Of a stretch of 64,000 bases of DNA, positions 51,512 to 60,762 are shown piece by piece; positions within the stretch are counted from its first letter, which is position 1; every line of letters begins with the position of its first letter. The stretch spans positions 2,108,001 to 2,172,000 of the forward strand of contig NZ_CP083723.1 in NCBI RefSeq assembly GCF_020150815.1, in the 5' to 3' direction. Source of the DNA: Haloprofundus salilacus. GTDB taxonomy: Archaea; Halobacteriota; Halobacteria; Halobacteriales; Haloferacaceae. The notes under the pieces are model-generated. The model did no database searches, had not been told where the DNA came from, and saw only the letters and a list, made by a program, of their open reading frames with translations. The translations under genes were made by a program, and so were the position numbers.

Positions 51512-51704
51512 CGTGCGTCCGGTTTTCTCCCGACGTTATTAGCGTTGCGAGCACCCGACGGCGAAACACTATGGTAGTCGACGGCATAATACCGTCTACG
51601 GCGCGTGAAGACGCGCGAAGTGTGTGGCGAACGAGGTAGTGACGGAGAGAGAGAGACGCGACAGGCGAATCAACAAGGAATCAATCGCGAGCGACGACGA
51701 GAGA

Positions 51705-52016
51705 ATGTCTTACGAAACGACAGATACGAAACCGACGAGCAAACCCGTGCTGCGGGACGGGGCCAGAGTACAGTACTTCTCGTACGACCCGACGAGCGAC
51801 GAGTGGGTGACCGTCGCCGTCGTGGACGCGGTAGCGGCGGCGAAGTACGCGGATTTGAACGATCTTCCGCCGTTGTACGAAAGCGGCGTCGACCCGGACG
51901 CGTTAGAGGAACTGTTCGACGGCGAAACCCCCTGGTCGTTTGCCTTCTCGTACGCCGGTCGGTCCGTTCTCATAGAGGGCGACGGAACGGTCTGCGTCGA
52001 GGATCCGACGAACTGA
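51705..52016 (+). CDS. HalOD1 output-domain protein
   Basis: A 103-residue single HalOD1 domain, a haloarchaeal output module usually linked to sensory and two-component proteins. The motifs are [20 protein letters not shown] (about 59-78) and the final [20 protein letters not shown]. It occurs stand-alone here, so it probably acts as a partner protein. ATG 51705 is chosen over an upstream GTG-initiated frame (51624), since the domain begins at [14 protein letters not shown] small hairpin (GCGCGT-GAAG-ACGCGC, about 51601-51616) lies upstream. Confidence 0.8.
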   Translation: MSYETTDTKPTSKPVLRDGARVQYFSYDPTSDEWVTVAVVDAVAAAKYADLNDLPPLYESGVDPDALEELFDGETPWSFAFSYAGRSVLIEGDGTVCVEDPTN

Positions 52017-52097
52017 CGCTCCCCGGACGACTTTCTGCGTGACACTATCTGACAGAGCGCCGTCTCCGCAGCCGTTTTTCGACCAGATCTGCGAAAA

Positions 52098-52106
52098 TTA
52101 TATATA
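52098..52106 (+). promoter_or_regulatory. Thermosome TATA box
   Basis: TTATATATA, the strongest TATA match in the window, centred at 52102. Transcription should start near 52128, which lies after the ATG at 52119, so translation most likely begins at 52143 with a UTR of about 15 nt. Confidence 0.65.
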
Positions 52107-52142
52107 GAACTGCAAACCATGGACCTGCTGAGGTTCACCACC

Positions 52143-53711
52143 ATGGCATCACGCATGCAGCAACCGATGTTTATTCTGGCAGAGGGCAACGAGCGAACGC
52201 ACGGACAGGCGGCCCAGGACTCGAACATTCGAGCGGGGAAAGCCGTCGCCAACGCCGTCCGAACGACGCTCGGGCCGCGCGGCATGGACAAGATGCTCGT
52301 CGACTCCTCGGGCGACGTCGTCATCACCAACGATGGGGCGACGATTCTCAAGGAGATGGACATCGAACATCCCGCCGCGCAGATGATCGTCGAAGTGTCC
52401 CAGACCCAGGAGGACGAAGTCGGCGACGGCACAACGACGGCCGCCGTCCTGACCGGTGAGCTGCTCGCGCAGGCCGAGGATCTCCTCGAGGCCGACCTCC
52501 ACCCGACGGTCATCGTCGAGGGCTACCACGAGGCCGCCCGTCTCGCTCAGGAGGCCATCGACGCCGAACTGCTCGACATCGACCTCGATGACGAGATTCT
52601 CGAACAGGTCGCCGAGTCTTCGATGACCGGCAAGGGCACCGGCGACGTGACCGCCGACGTACTGGCCAAGCAGGTCGTCAAGGCGGTGCGACAGGTCGCG
52701 AACGGCGAGCGCATCGACCGCGACGACATCCACGTCCACACCAAGACGGGCGCGAGTTCCAGCGCGACCGAACTTGTCGAGGGTGTCGTCATCGACAAGG
52801 AACCCGTCAGCGAGAACATGCCCCGGACGGTCGAGGACGCCACCGCTGTCGTCCTCGACATGAAACTCGACGTACGCAAAGCCGAGGCCGACACCGAGTA
52901 CAACATCACGAACGTCGACCAGCTCAACGCGGCCATCGAAGCGGAGGACTCCGAACTCCGCGGCTACGCGAAAACCCTCAAGGACGCCGGCGTCGACGTC
53001 GTGTTCTGCACGAAATCTATCGACGACCGCGTCGCGGGCTACCTCGCCGACGCGGGCATCCTCGCGTTCAAGAGCGTGAAGAAGTCCGACGCCAAAGCGC
53101 TCGCCCGCGCGACCGGCGCGAAGCGTCTCGGCTCGCTGTCGGACCTCGACGAGGGCGACTTCGGTCACACCGAGCGCGTCAGTGTGAAGAAGTACAGCGA
53201 CGACGAACTCACCTTCATCGAAGGCGGCGAGGCGTCGAAGGCCGTCACGCTGTTCCTCCGCGGCGGCACCGAGCACGTCGTCGACGAACTCGAACGCGCG
53301 ATGAACGACGCTGTCGACGTGGTCATCGCCGCGCTCGACAAGGGTGGCGTCGTCCCCGGCGCGGGCGCGACCGAGATCGCCATCGCCGACTACATCCGCT
53401 CGGAGTCGGCAGGCATCGAGGGTCGCAAGCAACTGGCCGTCACCGCCTTCGCCGACGCCGTCGACAGCCTCCCGCGCACGCTCGCGGAGAACACCGGGAT
53501 GGACTCCATCGACGCGCTCGTCGACCTCCGCGCTGCCCACGAGAAAGAGGGCCGCGCCGGAATCATCTCCTCGGGGCGCGCCGGCGTAATCGGCGACCCT
53601 GTCGAACACGGCATCATCGACCCCGCCGCGGTCAAGCGCGAGGCCGTCGAGTCCGCCACCGAGGCCGCGACGATGATCGTCCGCATCGACGACGTCATCG
53701 CCGCCGAGTAA
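52143..53711 (+). CDS. Thermosome subunit (group II chaperonin)
   Basis: A 522-residue CCT/thermosome subunit that forms double-ring ATP-driven folding chambers. ATP-site motifs are NDGATIL (63-69), GDGTTTA (94-100) and GAGATEI. The start at ATG 52143 ([10 protein letters not shown]) is preferred over 52119 because the TATA box places the transcript start between them. The protein ends at IDDVIAAE and lacks the Gly-Gly-Met-rich C-terminal tail that many archaeal subunits have, resembling the shorter third-type haloarchaeal subunit. The strong promoter implies high expression. Confidence 0.95.
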   Translation: MASRMQQPMFILAEGNERTHGQAAQDSNIRAGKAVANAVRTTLGPRGMDKMLVDSSGDVVITNDGATILKEMDIEHPAAQMIVEVSQTQEDEVGDGTTTAAVLTGELLAQAEDLLEADLHPTVIVEGYHEAARLAQEAIDAELLDIDLDDEILEQVAESSMTGKGTGDVTADVLAKQVVKAVRQVANGERIDRDDIHVHTKTGASSSATELVEGVVIDKEPVSENMPRTVEDATAVVLDMKLDVRKAEADTEYNITNVDQLNAAIEAEDSELRGYAKTLKDAGVDVVFCTKSIDDRVAGYLADAGILAFKSVKKSDAKALARATGAKRLGSLSDLDEGDFGHTERVSVKKYSDDELTFIEGGEASKAVTLFLRGGTEHVVDELERAMNDAVDVVIAALDKGGVVPGAGATEIAIADYIRSESAGIEGRKQLAVTAFADAVDSLPRTLAENTGMDSIDALVDLRAAHEKEGRAGIISSGRAGVIGDPVEHGIIDPAAVKREAVESATEAATMIVRIDDVIAAE

Positions 53712-53788
53712 GCCGACCAACCGCGACTTTTTCGGATTCGGCTCGCACATCCGCAAACATATTTCTCGGAGACGGGCGTCTCTCGCTC

Positions 53789-54280
53789 ATGTCCGAAGAA
53801 CCGGGTGAATCGCGCGAGCCGCAGGTCGTCCGTGCGACCGACGACTGGACCGGAGAGAGTGACGACGGGAGTCGGTGGAAGCGACTCGGGCGACTGGCGG
53901 ATGGCGACCGCCTCGGCTGCACGCTCGAAGAACTGCTCCCGGGCCACGACCCGCTCCCGTACCATTACCACACTGCCAACGAGGAGGCAATGTACGTTCT
54001 CGACGGCTGCGGAACGCTTCGAACGCCAGCGGGCAAGTTCGATATCGGCGCAGGTGACTACGTCTCGTTCCCCGTCGGCGAGGAGGGCGCGCACACCGTC
54101 GAGAACGCGTCGGACGTGCCCTTCAGATACCTCGTCGTCTCGACGATGGTCGACCCGGACGTGGTCGTCTACCCCGACGAGGGGACGCTGTGCGTAAACG
54201 TGGGTGCAGCACCCGGTCGAGCCCGTGGGGAGTTCACCCTGAGACGTTCGTTTTCGTTGAGCGACGGCTCAGACGTGTAG
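53789..54280 (+). CDS. Cupin-domain protein
   Basis: A 163-residue single-cupin protein. The metal-binding cupin motif 1 is PYHYHTANEEAMYVLDGCGT (about 57-76), with motif 2 VGEEGAHTVENAS. Such proteins bind Mn, Fe or Zn and act as isomerases, oxygenases or sugar-binding modules; nothing here fixes the substrate. Convergent with the TRIC gene, 64 nt apart. Confidence 0.87.
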   Translation: MSEEPGESREPQVVRATDDWTGESDDGSRWKRLGRLADGDRLGCTLEELLPGHDPLPYHYHTANEEAMYVLDGCGTLRTPAGKFDIGAGDYVSFPVGEEGAHTVENASDVPFRYLVVSTMVDPDVVVYPDEGTLCVNVGAAPGRARGEFTLRRSFSLSDGSDV

Positions 54281-54344
54281 CTAATTCGCCTCTCTCATCA
54301 TCGGCTCACACCCGCTGTCAGCGCGACGGGGCGACGACGGCGAC

Positions 54345-54953
54345 TCACACCCTCGGCAGCGACCAGTCGCGCCGAAGCGCAACGAGTCGGACAACGAGGA
54401 CGAACGCGGCGCACGCGACGGCCGCGAAATCAGCGGACGCACCGCCCGTCACGAGCGCCCAGAACACGACACCGCCGAGAAGCGCGGGCGTCGCGTAGAA
54501 ATCCTCGCGGAGCACTATCGGCACTCTGGTCAACAGCAGGTCGGCTAGACTCCCGCCGCCGACAGCGGTCAGCGTCGCGAGTACGACGACGCCGTACGGC
54601 GACAGGCCTGCCTCGAATCCGACGAGCGCGCCGGTCGCCGCGAACGCGGCCAGGCCGACCGCGTCGGGCAACTGTACCGCCGCGTGGTCGCGGAGTCGTC
54701 CCGACACCAGAGAGGAGAGCGCGACCGCGAGGCCGACCCCCACGAACGCGACGCTCATCTCGGTGATCGACTGGAGCGACTCGGGCGTCCGGCCCACGAG
54801 CACGTCGCGCATCGTCCCGCCGCCGAGCGCCGTCAACACGCCGAGAACTGTGACGCCGAAGAAGTCGAGATCCGCGTCGGCGGCTTTCAGCGACCCGACG
54901 ACGGCGAAGGCGACGAGGCCGACGAGATTCATCGCGGTGAACGCGTCAATCAT
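54345..54953 (-). CDS. TRIC-type (UPF0126) trimeric intracellular cation channel
   Basis: A 202-residue, seven-helix membrane protein. The two repeated glycine motifs GGGTMRDVL (about 44-52) and GGGSLADLLL (about 131-140) mark the kinked pore helices of the prokaryotic TRIC family, which conducts K+ and Na+. The start overlaps the SAM-hydrolase stop by eight bases, so it is translationally coupled as the last gene of the nadM operon. Confidence 0.9.
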   Translation of the reverse strand: MIDAFTAMNLVGLVAFAVVGSLKAADADLDFFGVTVLGVLTALGGGTMRDVLVGRTPESLQSITEMSVAFVGVGLAVALSSLVSGRLRDHAAVQLPDAVGLAAFAATGALVGFEAGLSPYGVVVLATLTAVGGGSLADLLLTRVPIVLREDFYATPALLGGVVFWALVTGGASADFAAVACAAFVLVVRLVALRRDWSLPRV

Positions 54954-55734
54954 CGAACCCGAGTCGAACCTCGTCGCCGACCGCGACGCCGAACGCGTCG
55001 TCGCCGCGACCGCGGTTGACCGCCAGTTCTGCGTTTCCGTGACTTCCGACCGTCAGCAGACGCTCGCCGGGATCGACCGCGGCGAACGACGCGCCGACGG
55101 GGACGCGCTCGCCGTCGACGGTCGCGGCGTCTCGGCCGTCGAGAAGGGCGCCGGGGAGGTTGGTGACGGCGTTACCGAAGTCGTCGACGACGAGGATTTC
55201 ACCCGTCGCGCCGCCGTCTCGAACGTTGGGGTCGGGGAACCGGAGGTCGACGTACTCGTCGGTCGGTGAGACGGTGTCGAGCGTCTCGACGGCGTCGACG
55301 CCGACTTCGTGCACGGCGGCGGCGGCGGGCGCGAACACGTCCCGGCCGTGGAACGTCGCGGAGTCAGGGTTCTCGTAGGCGTAGTCGAACACCTCGACGG
55401 CGACTTCGTCGGCCCCCGCCCGGTTCCGCTGCCGTTCGGCGAGTCGTCGCGTCGCCGGGAGCAATAGACCGTTGTCCGGGCCGACGAGCGCGTGATCGCC
55501 CGCGCGGACGACGACGGCGGCGCGGTCGGTGCCGACACCGGGGTCGACGACGGCGAGGTGGACCGACGGCGGAAAGTACGGCAGCACCTCGCGGAGCCAG
55601 AAGGCGGCCGTCCGCACGTCCTGTCTCGGAAAGTCGTGTGCGACGTCGACGAGACGGGCGTCGCTCTCCGCGAGGATGACCCCTTTCATCGCGGCGGGGT
55701 AGGGCGTGCCGAAATCGGAGGCGAGCGTGATCAT
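54946..55734 (-). CDS. SAM hydrolase (SAM hydroxide adenosyltransferase, DUF62)
   Basis: A 262-residue member of the SAM hydrolase/halogenase superfamily that cleaves S-adenosylmethionine to adenosine and methionine using water. Motifs are SDFGTPYPAAMKG (about 6-18), VVDPGVG (about 62-68), VGPDNGLLL, FHGRDVFAPAAA and the C-terminal VGSHGNAELAVN. The catalytic Asp-Arg-His set of hydrolases appears in the FHGRD segment and nearby. It is one base after nadM and overlaps the TRIC gene. Linking SAM breakdown, NAD synthesis and a cation channel in one transcript is unexplained. Confidence 0.93.
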   Translation of the reverse strand: MITLASDFGTPYPAAMKGVILAESDARLVDVAHDFPRQDVRTAAFWLREVLPYFPPSVHLAVVDPGVGTDRAAVVVRAGDHALVGPDNGLLLPATRRLAERQRNRAGADEVAVEVFDYAYENPDSATFHGRDVFAPAAAAVHEVGVDAVETLDTVSPTDEYVDLRFPDPNVRDGGATGEILVVDDFGNAVTNLPGALLDGRDAATVDGERVPVGASFAAVDPGERLLTVGSHGNAELAVNRGRGDDAFGVAVGDEVRLGFDD

Positions 55735-55735
55735 C

Positions 55736-56269
55736 TCACTCGGGGTCGGTGTTGTCGTCGCCGTTGGCGTCGGAGTCGCTGACGCGCTGGATGCGTTCGA
55801 TACCGTTGATCTCGTCGACGACGTCGACGACCGCCGGCGGGACGAGATGTTGCCAGTCGTCGTCCTCTATCATCCGCTGGCGGAGTTCCGTCCCTTCGAG
55901 CACTTCGCGCCGGAACATCGGCGACTGGCGCACCTCGACGCCCGCCTCGTCGAACAGTTGGACGACGAGCGGGTTGTTCGAGTACGCGACGTCGAAACTC
56001 GGCGACATGCTCTGGACGTGGCTCACCCAGACGGAGTTGCGCTCGAGGTCCTCGATGGGGACGACGTAGGTGGTGATGTCGAAGTCGGCGAGCGACTTCG
56101 TCAGCATCAGCACGCGCTCGCCCGCGGTGAACGGGTTGCGCGGACTGTGCGAGTCGCCCGCGCTCCCGATGCCGAGGACGAGTTCGTCCACCTCGGCTGC
56201 GATCTCTTCGACCATGTGGTGGTGACCGTTGTGGTATGGCTGGAACCGCCCAATGTAGAACCCCCGCAT
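55736..56269 (-). CDS. nadM: Nicotinamide-nucleotide adenylyltransferase
   Basis: A 177-residue archaeal NMNAT that joins NMN and ATP to make NAD+. The adenylyl-transfer signature is GRFQPYHNGHHH (residues 6-17); the ISxxxx-type second motif is replaced by the haloarchaeal GSAGDSHSPRNPFTAGER. The C-terminal 20 residues are an acidic Asn/Asp tail. The start is ATG 56269 (MRGFYIGRFQ), since a TATA box lies 26 nt upstream and the alternative upstream ATG has no support. It is the first gene of the nadM-SAM hydrolase-TRIC operon. Confidence 0.95.
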   Translation of the reverse strand: MRGFYIGRFQPYHNGHHHMVEEIAAEVDELVLGIGSAGDSHSPRNPFTAGERVLMLTKSLADFDITTYVVPIEDLERNSVWVSHVQSMSPSFDVAYSNNPLVVQLFDEAGVEVRQSPMFRREVLEGTELRQRMIEDDDWQHLVPPAVVDVVDEINGIERIQRVSDSDANGDDNTDPE

Positions 56270-56289
56270 AGTCGAACTGTACTGTCGCA

Positions 56290-56300
56290 TTATTTATAAA
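56290..56300 (-). promoter_or_regulatory. nadM TATA box
   Basis: The minus strand reads TTTATAAATAA, centred 26 nt before the nadM ATG at 56269. A leaderless start is expected. It also fixes the start against the ATG at 56290, which lies within the box. Confidence 0.65.
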
Positions 56301-56436
56301 CACGGCGAGTCGCCCTAACTGCCGAAAACGGCCTCGAGACGCCTATAAGGTGGCAGACTGGTTCGAACAGCAACAGGCGCTCGGGGAGAAAGTATATCAA
56401 GCGAGCGACCCTCCGGACAGGTAGCGACACAGTTCT

Positions 56437-58500
56437 ATGAGCAACGACATGGACAAAGACGACAGCCTCCCGGAACAGGGGGCAGACGAGTCCGCGCCGG
56501 CGTCCGAAGAGGACGTCTCCGACCCCGTCAGCGACGGGACCGACGAGCGGACCATCGACGACCTCGGCAGTGAAGTCGAAGTGTCAGCCGAGGTGGCCGA
56601 CGACGTCGACGACGACGACCTCCTCGGCGGCCTCAAAATCGGGTCGACCGAGGATATCGAGGTCCCCGACCGCCTCGTCGACCAAGTCATCGGACAGGAA
56701 CACGCTCGTGACGTCATCCTGAAAGCGGCCAAGCAGCGCCGTCACGTCATGATGATCGGCTCTCCGGGCACTGGGAAGTCGATGTTGGCGAAGGCGATGA
56801 GTGAACTCTTGCCGAAGGAGGAACTCCAGGACGTTCTCGTCTACCACAACCCCGACGACGGCAACGAACCGAAGGTCCGGACCGTCCCCGCCGGGAAAGG
56901 CGAACAGATCGTCGAGGCCCACAAAGAGGAAGCCAGGAAGCGCAACCAGATGCGCTCGTTCCTCATGTGGATCATCATCGCGGTGGTCGTGGGCTACTCG
57001 CTTATCATCGCCCAGCAGGTGCTTCTAGGTATCCTCGCGGCCGGTATCATCTTCCTCGCGTTCCGCTACGGTTCCCGCGGCAGCGACGCGATGATTCCGA
57101 ACCTCCTCGTGAACAACGCAGACACGTCGACGGCCCCCTTCGAGGACTCCACCGGCGCGCACGCCGGTGCACTGCTCGGCGACGTCCGCCACGACCCGTT
57201 CCAGTCTGGCGGGATGGAGACGCCGAGTCACGACCGCGTCGAAGCGGGCGCGATTCACAAGGCGAACAAAGGCGTGCTGTTCATCGACGAGATAAACACG
57301 CTCGACATCCGCAGCCAGCAGCACCTGATGACGGCGATTCAGGAGCGTGAGTTCTCCATCACCGGCCAGTCCGAGCGCTCCTCGGGCGCAATGGTCCAGA
57401 CGGAACCGGTCCCGACGGACTTCGTGATGGTCGCGGCGGGGAACCTCGACGCGATGGAGAACATGCACCCGGCGCTTCGCTCCCGCATCAAGGGGTACGG
57501 CTACGAGGTGTACATGGACGACACCATCGAGGACACCCCCGAGATGCGCCGCAAGTACGCGCGCTTCGTCGCCCAGGAGGTCGCCAAAGACGGTCGCCTC
57601 CCCTCGTTCGACGACGAGGCCATTGAGGAGATAATTCTCGAAGCGCGCCGCCGCGCGGGTCGAAAAGGCCACCTCACGCTCGAACTGCGCAACCTCGGCG
57701 GGTTGGTCCGAGTCGCGGGCGACATGGCCCGCGCCGAGGACGCCGAGTTCACCACGCGCGAGCACGTGCTCCAAGCGAAAGGGCGCTCCCGCAGCATCGA
57801 ACAACAGCTCGCGGACGACTTCATCCAGCGGCGCAAGGATTACGAGCTCTCGGTCAGCGAGGGGTACGTTGTCGGTCGCGTCAACGGACTCGCGGTTATG
57901 GGCGAGGACTCCGGTATCGTTCTCCCCGTGATGGCCGAGGTTACGCCCTCGCAGGGCCCCGGCACGGTCATCGCGACCGGGCAGCTCAAGGAGATGGCAC
58001 AGGAGGCGGTCGACAACGTCTCGGCCATCATCAAGAAGTTCTCCGACGAGAACATCTCCGAGAAGGACATCCACATCCAGTTCGTCCAGGCCGGACAGGG
58101 CGGCGTCGACGGCGACTCCGCTTCGATCACCGTCGCGGCCGCCGTCATCAGCGCGCTGGAGAACGTCGGCGTCGACCAGTCGCTGGCGATGACCGGGTCG
58201 CTGTCGGTCCGCGGCGACGTGCTCCCGGTCGGCGGAGTCACCCACAAGATAGAGGCCGCAGCCAAGGCGGGTATGGACCGCGTCATCATCCCCGCGGCGA
58301 ACGAGCAGGACGTGATGATAGAGGACGAGTACAAGGAGATGATCGAGATCATCCCCGTCAGCCACATCAGCGAAGTACTCGACGTGGCGCTCGAAGGCGA
58401 ACCCGAGAAAGATTCGCTCGTCGCCCGCCTCAAGAGCATCACCGGCTCCGCGTTCGAGAAGCAGGGTACTCCGAACCCCTCGAACCCCAGCCCGCAGTAG
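56437..58500 (+). CDS. lonB: Membrane-bound ATP-dependent Lon protease (LonB)
   Basis: A 687-residue archaeal LonB, an essential membrane-anchored AAA+ protease. Order: an acidic N-terminal 70 residues, Walker A GSPGTGKS (108-115), an inserted pair of membrane helices (about 177-209), the rest of the AAA+ domain with FIDEINTLD (Walker B), and the protease domain with the Ser-Lys dyad S561 (GDSA) and K604 (THKIEA), 43 residues apart as in other Lon proteins. In haloarchaea LonB degrades regulators including a carotenoid-synthesis enzyme. Two CPBP proteases and membrane proteins follow. A near-consensus AGTATATC box about 40 nt upstream suggests a short UTR. Confidence 0.96.
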   Translation: MSNDMDKDDSLPEQGADESAPASEEDVSDPVSDGTDERTIDDLGSEVEVSAEVADDVDDDDLLGGLKIGSTEDIEVPDRLVDQVIGQEHARDVILKAAKQRRHVMMIGSPGTGKSMLAKAMSELLPKEELQDVLVYHNPDDGNEPKVRTVPAGKGEQIVEAHKEEARKRNQMRSFLMWIIIAVVVGYSLIIAQQVLLGILAAGIIFLAFRYGSRGSDAMIPNLLVNNADTSTAPFEDSTGAHAGALLGDVRHDPFQSGGMETPSHDRVEAGAIHKANKGVLFIDEINTLDIRSQQHLMTAIQEREFSITGQSERSSGAMVQTEPVPTDFVMVAAGNLDAMENMHPALRSRIKGYGYEVYMDDTIEDTPEMRRKYARFVAQEVAKDGRLPSFDDEAIEEIILEARRRAGRKGHLTLELRNLGGLVRVAGDMARAEDAEFTTREHVLQAKGRSRSIEQQLADDFIQRRKDYELSVSEGYVVGRVNGLAVMGEDSGIVLPVMAEVTPSQGPGTVIATGQLKEMAQEAVDNVSAIIKKFSDENISEKDIHIQFVQAGQGGVDGDSASITVAAAVISALENVGVDQSLAMTGSLSVRGDVLPVGGVTHKIEAAAKAGMDRVIIPAANEQDVMIEDEYKEMIEIIPVSHISEVLDVALEGEPEKDSLVARLKSITGSAFEKQGTPNPSNPSPQ

Positions 58501-58505
58501 CGTAG

Positions 58506-59447
58506 ATGGCGGACTGGACGACGTTCGCGGGGTTCGCGGGCGTCGTCCTCGTTCTTCTACTTTTGTTGGCGCGCGCGTCGCAAGAAGTCGTGAGCGACGC
58601 GCCCGTCGCCGACGAGGCTGCCGACCGGACGGCCGAATCCGACGCTCCCGAGCGTCCGAGACACCTCGAAGACGTGCAGTTCCCCGGGCGGGTCCAGTAC
58701 GGTCCCGTTCCCGACCGTCGGCCCGCCGGTGCCGAAGACGGCGAAGGCGAGACGGTCGACGGTGGAGCCGAGACGGTCGACGGCGGAGAGAGGGCGGTGA
58801 GCGGCGTCGACGAGTCCGACGATAGGACGGCGCTCGGCGAACTCTCCACGGGGGCGCTGTTGGCGAACGTCGCCCTTTCGCAGGGGCTATTCGCCGGACT
58901 GCTGCTCGCCGGCGCGTGGTATGCGCAGATTCCGGCATCGGCGTTCGGCGTCACCGCGTCGACGACAACCCTCCGCGTGCTCGGCGTCGGCGTCGCCGTC
59001 GGCGTCGTCCTCTACGTCGCGAACGAGGCGGCGGCGACGGTCGGCGAGCGGTTCGGTCTGGGCGGCGGCGAGGCGCTCCGGGAGGCGCTGGCACCCGACT
59101 CCGCGGGCGGGTGGGTCGTGCTGCTTCTCGTCGTGCTCCCCGTCGTCGCCGGATTCGAGGAACTGCTGTTTCGCGGGGCGCTCGTCGGCGTCCTCGCCGA
59201 GGGGTTCGGCGTCTCCCCGTGGCTCCTCGCCCTCCTCTCCTCGGTCGCCTTCGGTCTCGGCCACGGCGCGCAGGGACCGGTCGGCGTCGTCGTCACCGGC
59301 GCGCTCGGGTTCGCGCTCGCGGCGGCGTTCGTCCTCACGGAGAGTCTGCTCGTCGTCGTCGTCGCCCACTATCTGGTGAACGCGCTGGAGTTCGCCGTCC
59401 ACGAGGGACTCGGTTGGGAGTGGACGGGCCGGGAACGAACGAGTTAG
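58506..59447 (+). CDS. CPBP-family intramembrane metalloprotease
   Basis: A 313-residue CAAX-prenyl-endopeptidase-like (ABI/CPBP) membrane protease. After one N-terminal helix and an acidic, repeat-rich stretch (ETVDGG occurs twice, about 82-93), the catalytic core has EELLFR (218-223), HGAQG (253-257) and HYLVN. It starts five bases after lonB, so both belong to one transcript. The substrate is unknown. Co-expression with LonB suggests a role in membrane-protein turnover or processing (inference). Confidence 0.88.
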   Translation: MADWTTFAGFAGVVLVLLLLLARASQEVVSDAPVADEAADRTAESDAPERPRHLEDVQFPGRVQYGPVPDRRPAGAEDGEGETVDGGAETVDGGERAVSGVDESDDRTALGELSTGALLANVALSQGLFAGLLLAGAWYAQIPASAFGVTASTTTLRVLGVGVAVGVVLYVANEAAATVGERFGLGGGEALREALAPDSAGGWVVLLLVVLPVVAGFEELLFRGALVGVLAEGFGVSPWLLALLSSVAFGLGHGAQGPVGVVVTGALGFALAAAFVLTESLLVVVVAHYLVNALEFAVHEGLGWEWTGRERTS

Positions 59448-59474
59448 GGTCCCGGAGTCGAAATCGCGGAGCGA

Positions 59475-59849
59475 ATGGCTACCCTCGAATCGCTGCCGCG
59501 AAGCGTTCGCGTCCTCCTCGCCGTCGTCGTCGTCGTCGTCGCCGTCGCCGCGATGTACGGCACTGCAACGGGCGACGCGGCGCTGTCGTCGCTGTGGACG
59601 CTCGTCTACGCGACGCTGTTTTTTGTCTGGGCGGTACAGCTGTGGGAGGGCCGCGGCGACGGGTCGGCACTGCGCGTCGTCGGCGCGGGTGCGCTCTTCG
59701 TCGCAGCGTTCGTCTGGACGCTGGAGTTCGCCGGCCTGTTCCGGAGCGGGGCCGTAGGTGCCGTCGTCGACGTGGTCACGCTTCTGGCCGTCGTCCTCGG
59801 CGTCGGCGCGTACCTCAAACTGGAGACGTTCGGCGACGAACAGGGCTGA
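59475..59849 (+). CDS. Hypothetical membrane protein, 124 aa
   Basis: A small protein with four predicted membrane helices and no recognised domain; the N-terminal helix is an uninterrupted Val-rich stretch (LLAVVVVVVAVAAMY). It follows the first CPBP gene by 27 bases on the same strand and probably shares its transcript with lonB. Function unknown. Confidence 0.7.
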   Translation: MATLESLPRSVRVLLAVVVVVVAVAAMYGTATGDAALSSLWTLVYATLFFVWAVQLWEGRGDGSALRVVGAGALFVAAFVWTLEFAGLFRSGAVGAVVDVVTLLAVVLGVGAYLKLETFGDEQG

Positions 59850-59998
59850 ACCACCATATTCGAGACTCAGCCATCCTCGCTTCCCATCGTCGCCACGATG
59901 GGCTTCATCGGTGATGACGGGGTCGGTGATATCGGTGCTGAACGTGTGGTCGATCAGCTGACAGGAAATTACTTAGCTACTAACTGAACAGTGTGCTC

Positions 59999-60760
59999 AT
60001 GAGTAAAGTCGTGCTGTCGGACGGTGCGCGTCTCGCGTTGGTTTTTCTGAGTTCGGTATCAGTTCTAATCGCCGTTCTCACCGTGTACGAGGCGTTCGCA
60101 GTACGGTCCTTCGACGCCTCCGGTAACGAGTTGAGCGAAGCGTCGGACTCAAGAGAATACTGGGATACCGTTCGTCCGATTTTGGTACGAGGTGCGCTCG
60201 GAATCGCCGGTATCGGTTGCGTTGTGTATCTCACCGGACTACCGGTCGAGTTTCTGCTCTTAGAGACCACGCTCGATGCCGTTTTGGCCGCGCTGGGAAT
60301 CGGTGTCCTCGTCGGCGTTGGGCTTATGGCCGCACAGAAGCTGTTCTTCGGCGTCACCTACCGGTTCGGGTACGAACACGACATGACGACTTTCGAGTTG
60401 CTCTCCCCGGACACGAGTGACGAGTGGGTGTTGCATCTCGGACTGTTCTTGCCGGTGGTTGCGGTGTACGAAGAACTCGTGTTCAGGGTCGGACTCATCG
60501 CGCTCGGATACAGTGCCTTCGGGGTCGACACGTGGACCCTTGTCGCGGTGAGCGCAGTCTTGTTTGGTCTGGCACACCGGCAACAAGAGTGGGGTGGCGT
60601 CGTCATTATGGGTATCTCCGGTATCGCCTTTGGGGCCGTCTACCTCTGGACGGCGAGTCTCTTGACCGTCGTCATCGCCCACTACTCAATGAACGTCCTC
60701 GCGTTCGCTGTCTACGCATACGAAGAGACCGACCCATCGATGGAGATACAACCGACGTGA
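59999..60760 (+). CDS. Second CPBP-family intramembrane protease, lower GC
   Basis: A 253-residue CPBP protease. The active-site motifs EELVFR (158-163), AHRQ (192-195) and HYSMN (228-232) are intact, with about eight membrane helices. It resembles the first CPBP protein only in these motifs. Codon use is less GC-biased than its neighbours (many T/A third positions), suggesting recent acquisition or a different expression class. A TTACTTAGC box about 29 nt upstream makes it its own transcription unit. ATG 59999 is chosen over GTG 59993. Convergent with the MGMT-like gene. Confidence 0.85.
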   Translation: MSKVVLSDGARLALVFLSSVSVLIAVLTVYEAFAVRSFDASGNELSEASDSREYWDTVRPILVRGALGIAGIGCVVYLTGLPVEFLLLETTLDAVLAALGIGVLVGVGLMAAQKLFFGVTYRFGYEHDMTTFELLSPDTSDEWVLHLGLFLPVVAVYEELVFRVGLIALGYSAFGVDTWTLVAVSAVLFGLAHRQQEWGGVVIMGISGIAFGAVYLWTASLLTVVIAHYSMNVLAFAVYAYEETDPSMEIQPT

Positions 60761-60762
60761 CG

